This document shows, one piece after another, positions 44,601-53,109 of a stretch of DNA of 64,000 bases. The stretch is from Timonella senegalensis JC301. GTDB taxonomy: Bacteria > Actinomycetota > Actinomycetes > Actinomycetales > Cellulomonadaceae. The notes below the pieces were generated by a model, which did no database searches, was not told where the DNA came from, and saw only the letters and a program-made list of their open reading frames with translations. The stretch spans positions 437,054 through 501,053 of the forward strand of contig NZ_HE978641.1 of assembly GCF_000312125.1 (NCBI RefSeq), read 5' to 3'. The position numbers and the translations under genes were made by a program. Every line of letters starts with the position of its first letter. The first letter of the stretch is position 1.

Positions 44601-46317
44601 CTTTGACCAGTGGTGGAAGGGCGCGCGCATTGCCACCCCGGCCCTGCTCGATTTCTCGCTGGAGCAGCTGGTCCCTGAGGGCCAGGACGCCGTGTCCGAT
44701 ACCGACTTCCCGCAGACCTGGGTCCAGGGCGACATCACGTTGCCGTTGACCTACCAGTTCTCCCCGGGATCGGCCGCCGACGGCGTCACCGTGCACATCC
44801 CCATCCAGCTCCTCAACCGAGTGGTTCCTGACGGCTTCGACTGGATGGTCCCCGGACTGCTCGATGAGTTGTGCGTGGCCACGATCCGCGCACTGCCCAA
44901 GGTTCTGCGCCGCGAGCTCGTGCCTGCCCCCGACTGGGGCGCCAAGATCGCGCAGTGGCTGCGCGAGAACACGCCCGCGTGGGAGGACATGACCCGTGCC
45001 GGCGATATGGCGGAGTCCTTCTTTGGCGCGTTCCAGCGTGCCGTGTGGGCTCTGAAATACCTAGAAATTAGCGACGATTCATTTAGTTCCAGCACCCTGC
45101 CCGGCCACCTGCAGGTCACGTTCCGGGTGTTCGCCCAGCGCGGGTCCGGCCGCGGGGCCGTGGTGGACGTCCTCGGGGAATCCAAGGACCTCGTAGCGCT
45201 TCAGCGCACGCTCGCGAACGCTGCCGAGGATGCTGTGCGCAGCGCCGTACGCGGCGCTGTGGGTGCGGCTCTCGCCGAGGCACAAGCAGGGGCCCAAGCC
45301 GGGGCGAACGGCCGGAAGGGCCGCGGTCAACAGCCGGGAGGCTCCGGAAACACAGGCAAGCTCAAACAGAATAGTCTCGGCGCCGGACCGGAACAGATCA
45401 CGCACACCATCTCCGAGGCCGAAGGGCTGGAGGACTGGCCAACCGGCGGCTCGTACGACGAACTGCCGCTCGTGGTGGAGGGACGCGGTCCAGGCGGTAT
45501 TGAGGTGCGGGGTTACCCGGCCCTGATCGTCGAAAGTCAGGGGCCAAAGGACCACACAGTTGCCCTGCGCATTCTGGCCGACCAGAACAAGCAGTTGGCC
45601 TCGCAGCGCGAGGGCGTGTGGCGGCTGGTACTGGGGCGTACGGCGCTCGCGCCGGCCCGCGTGACCTCGCGGTGGACCGGTAAGCAGGCGCTCACGCTTG
45701 CGGCCAGCCCGTACAAGAACACGGATGCGCTGGTGGCGGACGTGCAGCTCGCGGCCGTGATGGCCCTGCTGCCAGATGCGGGGACTATCCGCAGCCGCGC
45801 CGATTTCGAGGACGCGGTGACGATGGTGCGCGGCAAGATTGAGGACGAGATTCACCGGATCATCGGGGATGTCGTGGCGGCGCTCAGCGCATACCGTGAT
45901 GTGGATGCGGCGGTCAGCGGCAACAAGTCGCTCGCGCTGCTCGCAACCCTCAACGACGTGCGGGCGGTTGCCGGCGCGCTCATTTATCCCGGGTTTGTGT
46001 CCGCGACCCCACCTGCGCAACTCCGGCACCTCGCGCGCTACCTGCGCGCCCAGGTGCACCGGATCGACAAGGCCGCGGACTCCGTGCACCGTGATAACGA
46101 GATCGCGTGGAAGATCGGCAACGTCACCGACCAGTTCACCAAGGCGCTTGGGACGCGGAATTCCGCGGGGCTTGTGGGCCTAGACAACCCGGCGCTCGTG
46201 GACGTGAAATGGATGATCGAGGAACTCCGCGTCTCGATGTACGCCGTCCAGCTGGGCACTAATGGCTCGGTCTCGGAAAAGCGTATCCTCAAGGCCATCA
46301 CGGCGGCGGTCGCCTAG
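41683..46317 (+). CDS. hrpA: ATP-dependent RNA helicase HrpA
   Basis: The protein is 1544 aa, longer than the usual 1300. Residues 1-100 are a low-complexity Asn/Arg/Gln/Ala-rich tail. The DEAH helicase core has Walker A GETGSGKTTQLPK (from residue about 146), DEAH in IIDEAHERSLNIDFLLGYL (about 243), SATID, and the motif VI region ANQRSGRCGRVSDG, then HA2/OB and the DUF3418 domain typical of HrpA (VFRVFAQRGSGRGAVVD and later segments). Two Ala/Gly-rich inserts (about 705-750 and 1190-1230) separate domains. It acts on structured mRNA and stalled or collided ribosomes in E. coli. ATG 41683 has GGGAG very close upstream; GTG 41692 is an alternative. Confidence 0.93.
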   Translation: MEPVNGPQHSPNPQPNSATPPTEGQKSARQDRRESGSQRTQARGAGQNRNARDPKNQRDSRANAANTANADKDRTTSAPRRNRNAKPKRDTSATPHVNLARLAKAAEHRANVTVPPITYPEQLPVSARREEIANAIRDNQVVIVAGETGSGKTTQLPKILLDLGRGRKGQIGHTQPRRIAARTVAERIAQEIGTNLGDIVGYQVRFTDESSANTLVRVMTDGILLAQIQRDPQLLAYDTIIIDEAHERSLNIDFLLGYLTNLLPQRPDLKVVITSATIDSERFARHFAPGGPITDDELESQQPLRDPAPVVEVSGRTFPVEIRYRPFDEDDDVDMMSAICTAFDELQREGPGDVLVFLSGERDIHDAEDALRQHLGARANDPRTPGYTQILPLYARLSAAEQHRVFQHHEHRRIVLATNVAETSLTVPGIRYVIDPGTARISRYSKSTKVQRLPIEPVSQASANQRSGRCGRVSDGIAIRLYSEEDFASRPEFTEPEILRTSLASVLLHMVSVGVAKAPGDVAKFPFVEAPDTRAIRDGVAQLQELGALEYRTGRDGEQRTALTAVGRQLAALPMDPRLARMIVEGGKHGVAREVMIIAAVMSIQDPRERPSEVRDLADANHSRFVDGHSDFMTYLNLWEYVRQQQRALSSSAFRRMCKAEYLNFLRIREWQDVVSQLKEMTRSMGIESEVRKPQPLRDKVALDQGITPGGRGRSGETIAQGTAAQAATVQAATSATSASANSTNSAKITPDTKFVWDSQTIHRSLLAGLLSQLGMQEATEVRLNKTGRETAADKRAKRMARNEYLGARGARFAIFPGSPLSKKPPAWVMAGELVETSRLWARDVAMIEPEWAEELAAGIVKRNYSDPHWSTKRGAAIANEKVLLYGVPIVAERPVLYSKVDREAARDMFIRHALVAGEWTTHHKFYAHNRKVLAEAEELEARSRQRGLVVDEEALFAFYDERLPETIVSQRHFDQWWKGARIATPALLDFSLEQLVPEGQDAVSDTDFPQTWVQGDITLPLTYQFSPGSAADGVTVHIPIQLLNRVVPDGFDWMVPGLLDELCVATIRALPKVLRRELVPAPDWGAKIAQWLRENTPAWEDMTRAGDMAESFFGAFQRAVWALKYLEISDDSFSSSTLPGHLQVTFRVFAQRGSGRGAVVDVLGESKDLVALQRTLANAAEDAVRSAVRGAVGAALAEAQAGAQAGANGRKGRGQQPGGSGNTGKLKQNSLGAGPEQITHTISEAEGLEDWPTGGSYDELPLVVEGRGPGGIEVRGYPALIVESQGPKDHTVALRILADQNKQLASQREGVWRLVLGRTALAPARVTSRWTGKQALTLAASPYKNTDALVADVQLAAVMALLPDAGTIRSRADFEDAVTMVRGKIEDEIHRIIGDVVAALSAYRDVDAAVSGNKSLALLATLNDVRAVAGALIYPGFVSATPPAQLRHLARYLRAQVHRIDKAADSVHRDNEIAWKIGNVTDQFTKALGTRNSAGLVGLDNPALVDVKWMIEELRVSMYAVQLGTNGSVSEKRILKAITAAVA

Positions 46318-46353
46318 CCCACCCCAAGAAAGGCCCACCCCTTCCATTTGTTA

Positions 46354-46415
46354 CATCGAGAGTATTCCTGAGCCCACTCTCGTCATCGAGAGCGGGCTCA
46401 GGAATACTCTCGATG
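46354..46415 (+). terminator. Near-perfect 29-bp hairpin after hrpA
   Basis: Outer arms of 22 nt (46354-46375, 46394-46415) pair perfectly. After one mismatched pair, CTCTCG/CGAGAG continues to a 4-nt loop (TCAT). It starts 37 nt past the hrpA stop, ahead of the next co-directional gene. It is much longer than needed for termination, and no T-run follows. Confidence 0.7.
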
Positions 46416-46479
46416 ACGGGGGGGATGGGCGCCGAGTAGTGGGTGGGGCACCAGACCCGGGATAGGGGAGAATGGAACC

Positions 46480-46734
46480 ATGGCAAAAATGAACACCACC
46501 AGCGCCTCCGCCCGGGTCGAAAACATCGAGGTCGACGGCGAACGCTTCCGCGTAACCGTGGACGGCGACGGCGCAACCTACGACTGGCTTTCCGGCCCCA
46601 ACAAGGACTACGGCTTTTCCCTCTCGGTCCAGGGACCGAGCCGCTTCACGTTCCCCCGCGAGTTCCACGTCTCCCAAATCAAGACATTCCTGGCAGACAT
46701 CGACCCCGCCACCGGTTACCTGCCCGAGGACTAG
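46480..46734 (+). CDS. Conserved-looking small protein of unknown function (84 aa)
   Basis: The ATG at 46480 follows GGGGAGAATGGAACC, a usable ribosome site. The protein is hydrophilic and acidic with a β-rich pattern (VENIEVDGERFRVTVDGDGATYDWLSGPNKDYGFSLSVQG) ending in IKTFLADIDPATGYLPED. There is no signal peptide, membrane helix or Cys. Codon use (GC-rich third positions) matches its neighbours, which supports it as a real gene. I do not recognise a family. Confidence 0.65.
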   Translation: MAKMNTTSASARVENIEVDGERFRVTVDGDGATYDWLSGPNKDYGFSLSVQGPSRFTFPREFHVSQIKTFLADIDPATGYLPED

Positions 46735-46789
46735 CTCCGCGTGTGGGCAGGTCCCAGCCCTGTCACACCAAAATTATCGACGATCTTGG

Positions 46790-47161
46790 TCACGCAGCGC
46801 GTGACGCCCCGTCCTGCTCCAACAGGTAATCGCGGAGCACGACCACGTGATTGATGTGCTCGTCCTTGGCCGCGTAGACCAGCGTGACAAGGTCGTGCTT
46901 TCTGAGCAGTTCGAGCGCCTGGGCGACAGCCGGATTGGTGTCCAACTCGGCTCGGTACACATCGGCGAACTCGGCGAACCGGTCGGCCATGTGGCCGAAC
47001 TCCTTGCGCGCGTCGGTGGACGGCGCAATCTCCTTAAACCACAGGTCAATCTCAGCTTTCTCCTTGGCTACGCCCCGCGGCCACAGCCGGTCAACCAAGA
47101 CGCGGAACCCATCCGAGGATTCCGGTTCGTCGTACACGCGCTTCATCGCAATCGTGGCCAC
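46790..47161 (-). CDS. DUF488 family protein
   Basis: A 123-aa single-domain protein with the family signatures MKRVYDEPESSDGFRVLVDRLWPRG at the N-terminus, then DLWFKEIAPSTDARKEFGH and LVYAAKDEHINHVVVLRDYL at the C-terminus. GTG 47161 is chosen since GGAG lies about 9 nt upstream. Structural relatives look like small nucleotide- or nucleic-acid-binding proteins, but the function is unknown. It is convergent with the 84-aa gene. Confidence 0.88.
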   Translation of the reverse strand: MATIAMKRVYDEPESSDGFRVLVDRLWPRGVAKEKAEIDLWFKEIAPSTDARKEFGHMADRFAEFADVYRAELDTNPAVAQALELLRKHDLVTLVYAAKDEHINHVVVLRDYLLEQDGASRAA

Positions 47162-47316
47162 TTTCCCATCTCCTTGACCGCTACCTGTCGGCACACTTGC
47201 CGCCACAGGACTTCACCGGCCGGCCACCGGCATGATGCTTTAGCCGGATACTATTCGTGTGAAGACCACAAGCCCATCGTGGGCCTCCGACGCCTGAAAG
47301 TCGAGCGATAATCCCC

Positions 47317-47937
47317 ATGACCACCCGAATCCACTTCATCCGACACGGCCAGATCGACTCAAACGTCACCGGAGCACTCGACACTGCAGTCCCCGGGCCC
47401 GCGCTCAACCAGCTTGGGCTCACGCAAGCGGAAGCGCTCGTGCAAACGCTCGCGCACGTGCCTTTCGAGGCCATTTACGCCTCCACTGCGACCCGCGCCC
47501 AGATGACCGCAGCACCACTCGCCGCCGCGTTGGGCCTAGAACCCCAGATCCGCGATGACATCCGCGAAATCTCCGCGGGCAGCCTAGAAATGAGCATCCG
47601 GCACGAGGACCGCGTGGCCTACCACATGGCAATCGACACGTGGGGCCGAGGCGACCTTGACGTGAAGCTCGCCGGCGGCACCACCGGGCGAGAGGTCCTC
47701 GCGCGCGCAGACCGAGTATTCAACGAGATCCTGGCCGGACCGCACCGTGAGGTCGCAGTAGTCGCACACGGGGCTCTCATCGCGTACTGGACCGCGGTCC
47801 GTTCGGGTAATTTCCCAGAGGATCTGCTCATGTCGCACCCGCCGCTCAACACCGGCTTTGCGGTAGTGGAGTCACACCCGGGTGGCTGGCGCTGTACCCA
47901 GTGGATGGGCCAAGACATCGCGCTGCCAGTCCAGTAG
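47317..47937 (+). CDS. Histidine phosphatase family protein (phosphoglycerate-mutase-like)
   Basis: The protein is 206 aa. The catalytic RHG motif is at TRIHFIRHGQIDSN, the second Arg/Glu region at ASTATRAQMTAAPLAAALGLEPQIRDDIREISAGSLE, and the second catalytic His at VVAHGALIAYW. Residues match the broad-specificity phosphatase branch more than the glycolytic mutase. The substrate is unknown. It is divergent from DUF488 and convergent with the ROK kinase. Confidence 0.88.
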   Translation: MTTRIHFIRHGQIDSNVTGALDTAVPGPALNQLGLTQAEALVQTLAHVPFEAIYASTATRAQMTAAPLAAALGLEPQIRDDIREISAGSLEMSIRHEDRVAYHMAIDTWGRGDLDVKLAGGTTGREVLARADRVFNEILAGPHREVAVVAHGALIAYWTAVRSGNFPEDLLMSHPPLNTGFAVVESHPGGWRCTQWMGQDIALPVQ

Positions 47938-47979
47938 CAGCCGCGCCTCTACGAGCGGTGAAGTGGTGCTGGAACGCGC

Positions 47980-48173
47980 CCAAGATCGTCGAAAATAAGG
48001 AACCGAGTTCCTCGGCATAAATGGGAAATGGGCGGAGGTCCGGACTGCACAATCCGGGTCTCCGCCCATTTTCACTTGTAGTTGCCGGATCCCGAGGGGC
48101 AAGGCCCAACGGGATGTTGCGGCAACCCACGCAACAGCTGCCTAACCCTCTCGAGTTGGCGCACCCAACTCGA
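47980..48173. terminator. Hairpin cluster between the phosphatase and ROK kinase genes
   Basis: Three stems lie here: CCGAG/CTCGG (48007-48019), a 19-bp stem with two central mismatches (48026-48044 with 48053-48071) followed by a short T-run, and TCGAGTTGG/CCAACTCGA (48151-48173). The first is preceded by CCAAGATCGTCGAAAAT. The middle stem can terminate the plus-strand gene and the last one the minus-strand kinase gene. Confidence 0.65.
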
Positions 48174-48183
48174 ACATGGTGGA

Positions 48184-49173
48184 TCAGGCGACCTGCTGCA
48201 ATGCGCCAAGCCAGTCGATTGTCATGAGCGCAACACCCAGTACGCCCGCTCGCTGACCTAGTTGCGCAAGTACAATTTCTGGCGCCTCTATAACAGTTGC
48301 CAGTTCCTTCATCCGCGCTTCCACGGGGTCTACCAGGATCGATCCTGCTGCGGCGAGACCGCCGCCGAGAATGATCCGGGTTGGACCCGTCACCATGGCT
48401 GCGCTGAACAGCCCGAACGCAAGGTTGCGGGTGGCTTCGTCCCACACCGTCGCAGCAATCGGGTCAGTGGAAAGGTTCTCCACCAGATCGCGCGAGGTCT
48501 TGAGCTCCGGACCGCACGGGTCGATGCCCAGCGCCTTGGAGTAGATCTGCCCGATCGCACGCGCAGAGCAGAAGAGCTCTAGGCATCCCCGCTGGCCACA
48601 AGCACACCAAGGGCCATCCTGGACGATGGGCATGTGCCCAATCTCGCCTGCAGGCTGACGGTTGCCCGAAGGCATCAGCCCACCACGAACGATTTTTCCG
48701 CCGCTGACCAGTGTTGCAGCGATGCCGGTTCCTAGGAATACGGCGAGCACGTCTTCGACTCCGCGCCCGGCTCCTAGCCGCTTCTCTGCAACGCCCGCTG
48801 CGGTGACATCGTGCGTCAGGTAAACGGGGATGCCTAGAGCGGCCTGAAGCTCGGAAGCAACGTACCTGTCGTTCCATCCGAGGTTGGAGGCAAGCTTCAC
48901 CAGACCCGTGTCGGAGTCAAGGACTCCGGGTACGCCGAGACCCACCGCGCGCACGTTAGTGCGCTCGGCTGGGTCCACGCTCTCCAGAAGAGTACTGCTC
49001 AACGAGATGATCGTTTCGATGGCAGCGTCGCCGTCGCCCGTGGGCGTTGGCAGGGAGTGCGTGGCGAGAGGCTCGCTGAGAGTCCCGCCCTCCCAGCGCA
49101 TGATCTCTCCGCGGCTGTTAGTGCCGCCGATGTCGAGCGCTAGGACGAGCGTCTCTGTCAGAACTTCTGCCAT
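48184..49173 (-). CDS. nagK: ROK family sugar kinase, probable N-acetylglucosamine kinase
   Basis: The protein is 329 aa. The ATP-binding [14 protein letters not shown], the sugar-binding region with [18 protein letters not shown], and the ROK zinc motif [23 protein letters not shown] are all visible. No HTH domain is present, so it is a kinase rather than a regulator. It overlaps nagB by 16 nt, which argues for N-acetylglucosamine (or glucosamine) phosphorylation inside the cell. Glucokinase activity is the alternative. Confidence 0.85.
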   Translation of the reverse strand: MAEVLTETLVLALDIGGTNSRGEIMRWEGGTLSEPLATHSLPTPTGDGDAAIETIISLSSTLLESVDPAERTNVRAVGLGVPGVLDSDTGLVKLASNLGWNDRYVASELQAALGIPVYLTHDVTAAGVAEKRLGAGRGVEDVLAVFLGTGIAATLVSGGKIVRGGLMPSGNRQPAGEIGHMPIVQDGPWCACGQRGCLELFCSARAIGQIYSKALGIDPCGPELKTSRDLVENLSTDPIAATVWDEATRNLAFGLFSAAMVTGPTRIILGGGLAAAGSILVDPVEARMKELATVIEAPEIVLAQLGQRAGVLGVALMTIDWLGALQQVA

Positions 49174-49940
49174 TCTGGCTTCCGATCAAAGGAAAGACGG
49201 TAGTACTCGGAGTGCTCGAGGCCGGACGCTGCTGCCTCGTCTACGAATACGGTTGCACGGTTGTGGAGCTGTAGGACCGAGCCTGGGCAGACCGCTGCGA
49301 GTGGTCCCTCAACCATGTCGGCAACAGCCTTGGCCTTGCCCTCACCGGTTGCGATGAGAACGAGGTGGCGTGCCTCAAGAATGGTGCCAAGGCCCTGGGT
49401 CAGGGCGTGCATTGGAACGTCATCGATCGAGTCGAAGAAGCGCGCGTTGTCCTCACGGGTCTGCTGGGTGAGCGTCTTGAGACGGGTGCGCGAGCTAAGG
49501 GAGGAGCCAGGCTCGTTGAATGCAACGTGCCCGTCCGAGCCAATGCCGAGGATCTGGACGTCCACGCCGCCGGCGTTCTTGATGGCCTCATCGTAGCGAG
49601 CACCAGCGGTCTGCAGGTTCTCGGAGGATCCGTCTGGGCTAAAAACGCGGGAGTCATCGATGTCTACGTGGCGAGTGAACTCGTTACGGATGACCTCGTA
49701 GTACGACTCCTTGTGTCCCTGCGGAAGACCCACGTACTCGTCAAGAGTGAACGCGGTGCAGTTCGCAAACGACAGTCCCTCTTCCTTGTGCCGACGAATC
49801 AGCTCCTTGTAGATCGGAAGAGGCGATGATCCGGTGGCGAGACCGAGAACAGGGTTCTCGGTGTTGCGTACGGCGTCCTCAATGACATCGGCGGCCATCC
49901 GCGCCAGTTCCAGGCCCGAATCATGAATAACGATTTCCAC
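49158..49940 (-). CDS. nagB: Glucosamine-6-phosphate deaminase
   Basis: A 260-aa enzyme converting glucosamine-6-phosphate to fructose-6-phosphate and ammonia. GTG 49940 is the start ([20 protein letters not shown]), with AAAGGAAA upstream. Family signatures are [15 protein letters not shown], the general-base Asp in FTLDEYVGL, and [19 protein letters not shown] with catalytic His and Glu. Length matches other NagB proteins. It is co-transcribed with the ROK kinase. Confidence 0.95.
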   Translation of the reverse strand: MEIVIHDSGLELARMAADVIEDAVRNTENPVLGLATGSSPLPIYKELIRRHKEEGLSFANCTAFTLDEYVGLPQGHKESYYEVIRNEFTRHVDIDDSRVFSPDGSSENLQTAGARYDEAIKNAGGVDVQILGIGSDGHVAFNEPGSSLSSRTRLKTLTQQTREDNARFFDSIDDVPMHALTQGLGTILEARHLVLIATGEGKAKAVADMVEGPLAAVCPGSVLQLHNRATVFVDEAAASGLEHSEYYRLSFDRKPEWQKF

Positions 49941-50216
49941 AGCGTTTCCTTTCAGAGCTAGACACCCGTTCGTGCTGGTCTGCGCGGGTGCCCTGCGGTG
50001 CGTAGGGCTGTCTCCGAGTGATCGGTTCCAGTCCAAGTAGTCGCGACTTTGTGTGCGACGAGGTCTTACATGACGTAGTTGGTCCCAACCGTGGACCGCG
50101 TAGTCCATGGCTCGGGGCCGAAGTAATAACCGAAGTGCCGGGCAAGTCAATGAGGGGAGGTCTGTAGCTAGCCCGGCACTTTGGCCGTCTGGTGATCGCG
50201 TGCTAAAACGAGTTCC
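49941..50216. promoter_or_regulatory. Intergenic region upstream of nagB
   Basis: These 276 bp hold the terminator-like stem of the repressor gene (AAGTGCCGGGC, 50133-50143, with GCCCGGCACTT, 50171-50181) and presumably the nagB promoter. I found no full copy of the AAGTAAG palindrome seen at 51376, only the loose match AAGTAATAAC at 50121. Confidence 0.45.
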
Positions 50217-51374
50217 TTAAGAGAGCCCGAGTTCACCACCCAGCACGTGCGCTGCTGCGCCCGTTAGCACTCCTTCGCGATCCAATGCGGCCATGCGAAG
50301 CACGATTGGCTTGTTGGAGAAGTGGGAGGTGTTTGCGTTCACTCGTTCTTCGGCGGCCACGCGAAGCGGACCGTCGAGAAGTTCCATTGCGCCGAACAAC
50401 ACGATGTCGTGGAGACCAAGTGCTTGGGCGATTGGGGCGACGACGTCCCCAAGGCGCTGACCTGCAAGCGTGAGCTCGCGGTGCGTTGTTTCCTCGTCCT
50501 GGTCCCTGATCAGGGAGCGGAGGCGAGGTGAGTTGATGTAGGCCTCGAGGCAGTCCGTGCGCCCGCAGGAGCAGAGAAGACCGTCGCCAGAGATCTTGAC
50601 GTGCCCAATCTCTCCAGCGGTTCCGTCGGGACCACGAAGCAGGCGTCCGTCACACAGGATTCCCGCGCCAACACCGCGGCTGATCTGCACGAGGATGAGG
50701 CCGGAGCCGTCGCCCTCACCAAACGTGTTCTCGGCAAGCGCTGCAGTGTCTGCGTCGTTTGCAACGTAGGTGGGGAGTTCAAGTTCGGTCGAGACAATCT
50801 TGGGCAGGTCCACGTCCGTCCAACCGAGGTTGGGGGCGTTGTGCACGAGTCCCTCGGCGTTGACGATACCAGGGGTACCGATACCCACTCCGAGGACTGG
50901 CGCAGAGGCAGCAGCAACCAACTTCTTTGCGAGGGTGATAACTCGGGCCGTGGCCTTGTCCCCCTTCTCGCCATCGAGTTGAATGGAGTCCCGGGTGAGA
51001 ATCTCGCCACCAAGCGAAACCACTGCACCTCGGAACTCGTTCTCGTTGGACAGGTCGAGGCAGACGATGTTGTGTGCGTCGTACTTGATGTCCACGAGCG
51101 TGGCGGGCTTACCTACGCGCACACCTGGACGGGGGCCGATCTCCTCAATGAGGTCGCGTTCCATAAGGTCAGTTACAACGTCCGAGATGGTTACTCGGGT
51201 CAAGCCCGTTGCGCGAGCGAGGTCCGCACGACTAGCGGGGTCCTTCTTGTAGAGCTCTTGGAGCACGAGGGATCGGTGTAGTTGCCGTACATTTACCGGC
51301 AGGATCTTCGATGATCCTCCGGTAACGCGAGCCCCATTTGCTCGTCGGCCTGTACTACTGGCGATCGATGTCAT
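50217..51374 (-). CDS. ROK family transcriptional repressor (NagC-like)
   Basis: The protein is 385 aa. An N-terminal MarR-like winged helix (VLQELYKKDPASRADLARATGLTRVTISDVVTDLMERDLIEEIG, about residues 34-77) precedes a ROK domain with DLSNENEFRGAVV, GVGIGTPGIVNAEG, NDADTAALAE and the zinc motif CSCGRTDCLEAYI. The sugar-kinase ATP motif is degenerate, as expected for a regulator. Its position between nagB and the divergent hexosaminidase gene, with a palindrome at its own start, suggests an autoregulated GlcNAc-responsive repressor. Confidence 0.9.
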   Translation of the reverse strand: MTSIASSTGRRANGARVTGGSSKILPVNVRQLHRSLVLQELYKKDPASRADLARATGLTRVTISDVVTDLMERDLIEEIGPRPGVRVGKPATLVDIKYDAHNIVCLDLSNENEFRGAVVSLGGEILTRDSIQLDGEKGDKATARVITLAKKLVAAASAPVLGVGIGTPGIVNAEGLVHNAPNLGWTDVDLPKIVSTELELPTYVANDADTAALAENTFGEGDGSGLILVQISRGVGAGILCDGRLLRGPDGTAGEIGHVKISGDGLLCSCGRTDCLEAYINSPRLRSLIRDQDEETTHRELTLAGQRLGDVVAPIAQALGLHDIVLFGAMELLDGPLRVAAEERVNANTSHFSNKPIVLRMAALDREGVLTGAAAHVLGGELGLS

Positions 51375-51375
51375 A

Positions 51376-51394
51376 AAGTAAGTACACCTTACTT
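51376..51394. promoter_or_regulatory. Palindromic operator of the ROK repressor
   Basis: AAGTAAGTACACCTTACTT has 7-bp perfect arms and a 5-bp centre, and starts directly next to the repressor start codon. A half-site GAGTAAGTAATCG follows at 51429-51441 before the GH20 gene. Placed between divergent genes, it could control both. The AT-rich symmetric form resembles other ROK-repressor sites. Confidence 0.65.
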
Positions 51395-51466
51395 ACTAAT
51401 TAGCGTCAAGCCCCACCGACCGAAATCGAGTAAGTAATCGTAATCGCGCCAACGACGGAGCTAAAC

Positions 51467-52894
51467 ATGAGCTTGCACATCATTCCAAGGCCTCAAGACC
51501 TTACCCTTCTGGAAGGCCCTGCAGCGGTTCTCAGCAGCGCCAAGATCCTCGAGCTGGCGGCCGCTGTTCGGCCAGAAGCACCAGCAGCTGCCGACCGCCT
51601 AGCAGCTTTTGCTAACGAGGCCGCACAGGGTGGTTCTGAGTCCGCGGTCGAGGCAAACCCCACACTCGATTTCGTCCTCGATGACAGCCTCGCGCCCGAG
51701 AGCTTTGAGCTTGTAGTGACTGAAGGCGGGGTATCCATCAAGGCCGCCTCGGCTGCCGGAGCCCTGTATGCCGTGAACGCGCTCATCCAAGCGCAGCGCA
51801 CCCCGAACGCTCCAGCGTTCAGCGCATCGTCCACCCCACGCTACCCAAACCGCGGCTTTATGCTCGATATTGCCCGCCACTTCTTTGGCGTGAAGGAGAT
51901 CAAGCAGGTCATCGACATTGCCTCCACCTACAACTTGAATCGCCTCCACCTCCACCTGTCTGATGACCAGGGTTGGCGCATCGAGATCGACGGCCGCCCA
52001 GAGCTCACCAAGCTCGCCTCTGCAAACGATGCAGACGGCGGGCCTGGTGGCTTCCTCAACTTTGACGACTACGAGGAGATCCAGGTCTATGCCGCCCTCC
52101 ATGGCATGACCGTCATCCCGGAGATCGATCTCCCCGGTCACACCAACGCGCTGCTGGTTGCTTTCCCTGAGGCTTCCCCGGACGGAAAGCCGCGCGAGCC
52201 ATACGCAGGCATCGAGGTTGGCTTCTCTTGGGTAAACCTCACCTCGGACGACACCTGGGCAATTCTCGACGACATCGTGGCTTCGCTTGCCCGCCGCACG
52301 CACGGCGAGTACCTGCACCTCGGTGGTGACGAAGTCCTCAAGGTTGAACGCCCTGAGTACGAGGAGTTCATGACGCGTCTGGGCAAGCTCGTAACCAAGC
52401 ACGGCAAGAAGATGGTGGCCTGGCACGAGGTCGCTGGTTCCGAGCTTCAGGACGACACGCAGGTCCAATTCTGGACCGCTAACTTCAACCTTGAAAAGCT
52501 CGCAACCATCGCGGAGAACCCGAACGTTCAGGTCATTGCGTCTCCAGCGCCGCACGTCTACCTCGACCTCAAGCCTGTTGAGGACTTCCCTCTGGGACTC
52601 ACCTGGGCCGGACTCGTTCCGCTCAAGGCGACGTTCGAGTGGGAGCCAAGCGAGGCCGTGCCGGTTCCAGCCAAGATGATCACCGGCGTGGAATCCTGCC
52701 TGTGGACCGAGACCATCCGCACCATGGACGACATCACCACGATGATGCTCCCACGCATCGCCGGTGTTGCATCCGTGGCATGGGGTTCCCCACGCGACTT
52801 TGAAGAGTTCGCGCAGGCCCTCCCAACCCACGCCCGTGACTGGGCCGCACGCGAGGTCGCGTTCTACCGCGATCCAGCGGTCAACTGGGACTGA
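51467..52894 (+). CDS. Cytoplasmic beta-N-acetylhexosaminidase (GH20)
   Basis: The protein is 475 aa. An N-terminal GH20b domain (about 1-115) is followed by the TIM barrel, starting RGFMLDIARHFFGVKEIKQVID, with NRLHLHLSDDQGWRIEI, VIPEIDLPGHTNALL and the catalytic pair in YLHLGGDEVLK (Asp-Glu about 288-289). ESCLWTE forms the usual late loop. There is no signal peptide, so it acts in the cytoplasm on imported GlcNAc- or GalNAc-containing oligosaccharides such as chitobiose. GGAG precedes the ATG. It is divergent from the repressor. Confidence 0.92.
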   Translation: MSLHIIPRPQDLTLLEGPAAVLSSAKILELAAAVRPEAPAAADRLAAFANEAAQGGSESAVEANPTLDFVLDDSLAPESFELVVTEGGVSIKAASAAGALYAVNALIQAQRTPNAPAFSASSTPRYPNRGFMLDIARHFFGVKEIKQVIDIASTYNLNRLHLHLSDDQGWRIEIDGRPELTKLASANDADGGPGGFLNFDDYEEIQVYAALHGMTVIPEIDLPGHTNALLVAFPEASPDGKPREPYAGIEVGFSWVNLTSDDTWAILDDIVASLARRTHGEYLHLGGDEVLKVERPEYEEFMTRLGKLVTKHGKKMVAWHEVAGSELQDDTQVQFWTANFNLEKLATIAENPNVQVIASPAPHVYLDLKPVEDFPLGLTWAGLVPLKATFEWEPSEAVPVPAKMITGVESCLWTETIRTMDDITTMMLPRIAGVASVAWGSPRDFEEFAQALPTHARDWAAREVAFYRDPAVNWD

Positions 52895-52901
52895 GACACC
52901 G

Positions 52902-52933
52902 AGTGGCTGGCACCGCGCGCGGTGCCAGCCACT
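52902..52933 (+). terminator. GC-rich hairpin after the GH20 gene
   Basis: AGTGGCTGGCACCGCG is followed immediately by its exact reverse complement. It starts 8 nt past the stop codon and is the first of two stems between GH20 and nagA. Confidence 0.7.
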
Positions 52934-53044
52934 GAGTAATCCTGAGGCGCAATGCCTCTTTGAGCTGGGAGCTCCTCACGGAGCCCCGGACTCGTCGCAG
53001 CATAACTGATACGGGGACTCCGCTGACGTTGGCCGAAACGAGTA

Positions 53045-53088
53045 GGTCGTGGCTCGATGCGGGGGCATCGGGCCACGACCGTTTTTTT
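53045..53088 (+). terminator. Intrinsic terminator between GH20 and nagA
   Basis: GGTCGTGGCTCGATGC pairs with GCATCGGGCCACGACC (one G-U) around GGGG, followed by G and seven T. It is the most classical terminator in the window, oriented for plus-strand transcription. It also sits directly after the nagA end on the other strand. Confidence 0.9.
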
Positions 53089-53109
53089 GTGCTGTGGTTC
53101 CGGGTCAGG

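Noticed and set aside
47846-48445. A 199-codon minus-strand frame across the phosphatase/kinase junction
   Set aside because: It crosses three hairpins and overlaps two well-supported genes; its translation is Arg/Ser/Pro-rich noise.
51599-52831. A 410-codon antisense frame opposite the GH20 gene
   Set aside because: GH20 is certain from its motifs; the antisense frame has no start signal or domain.
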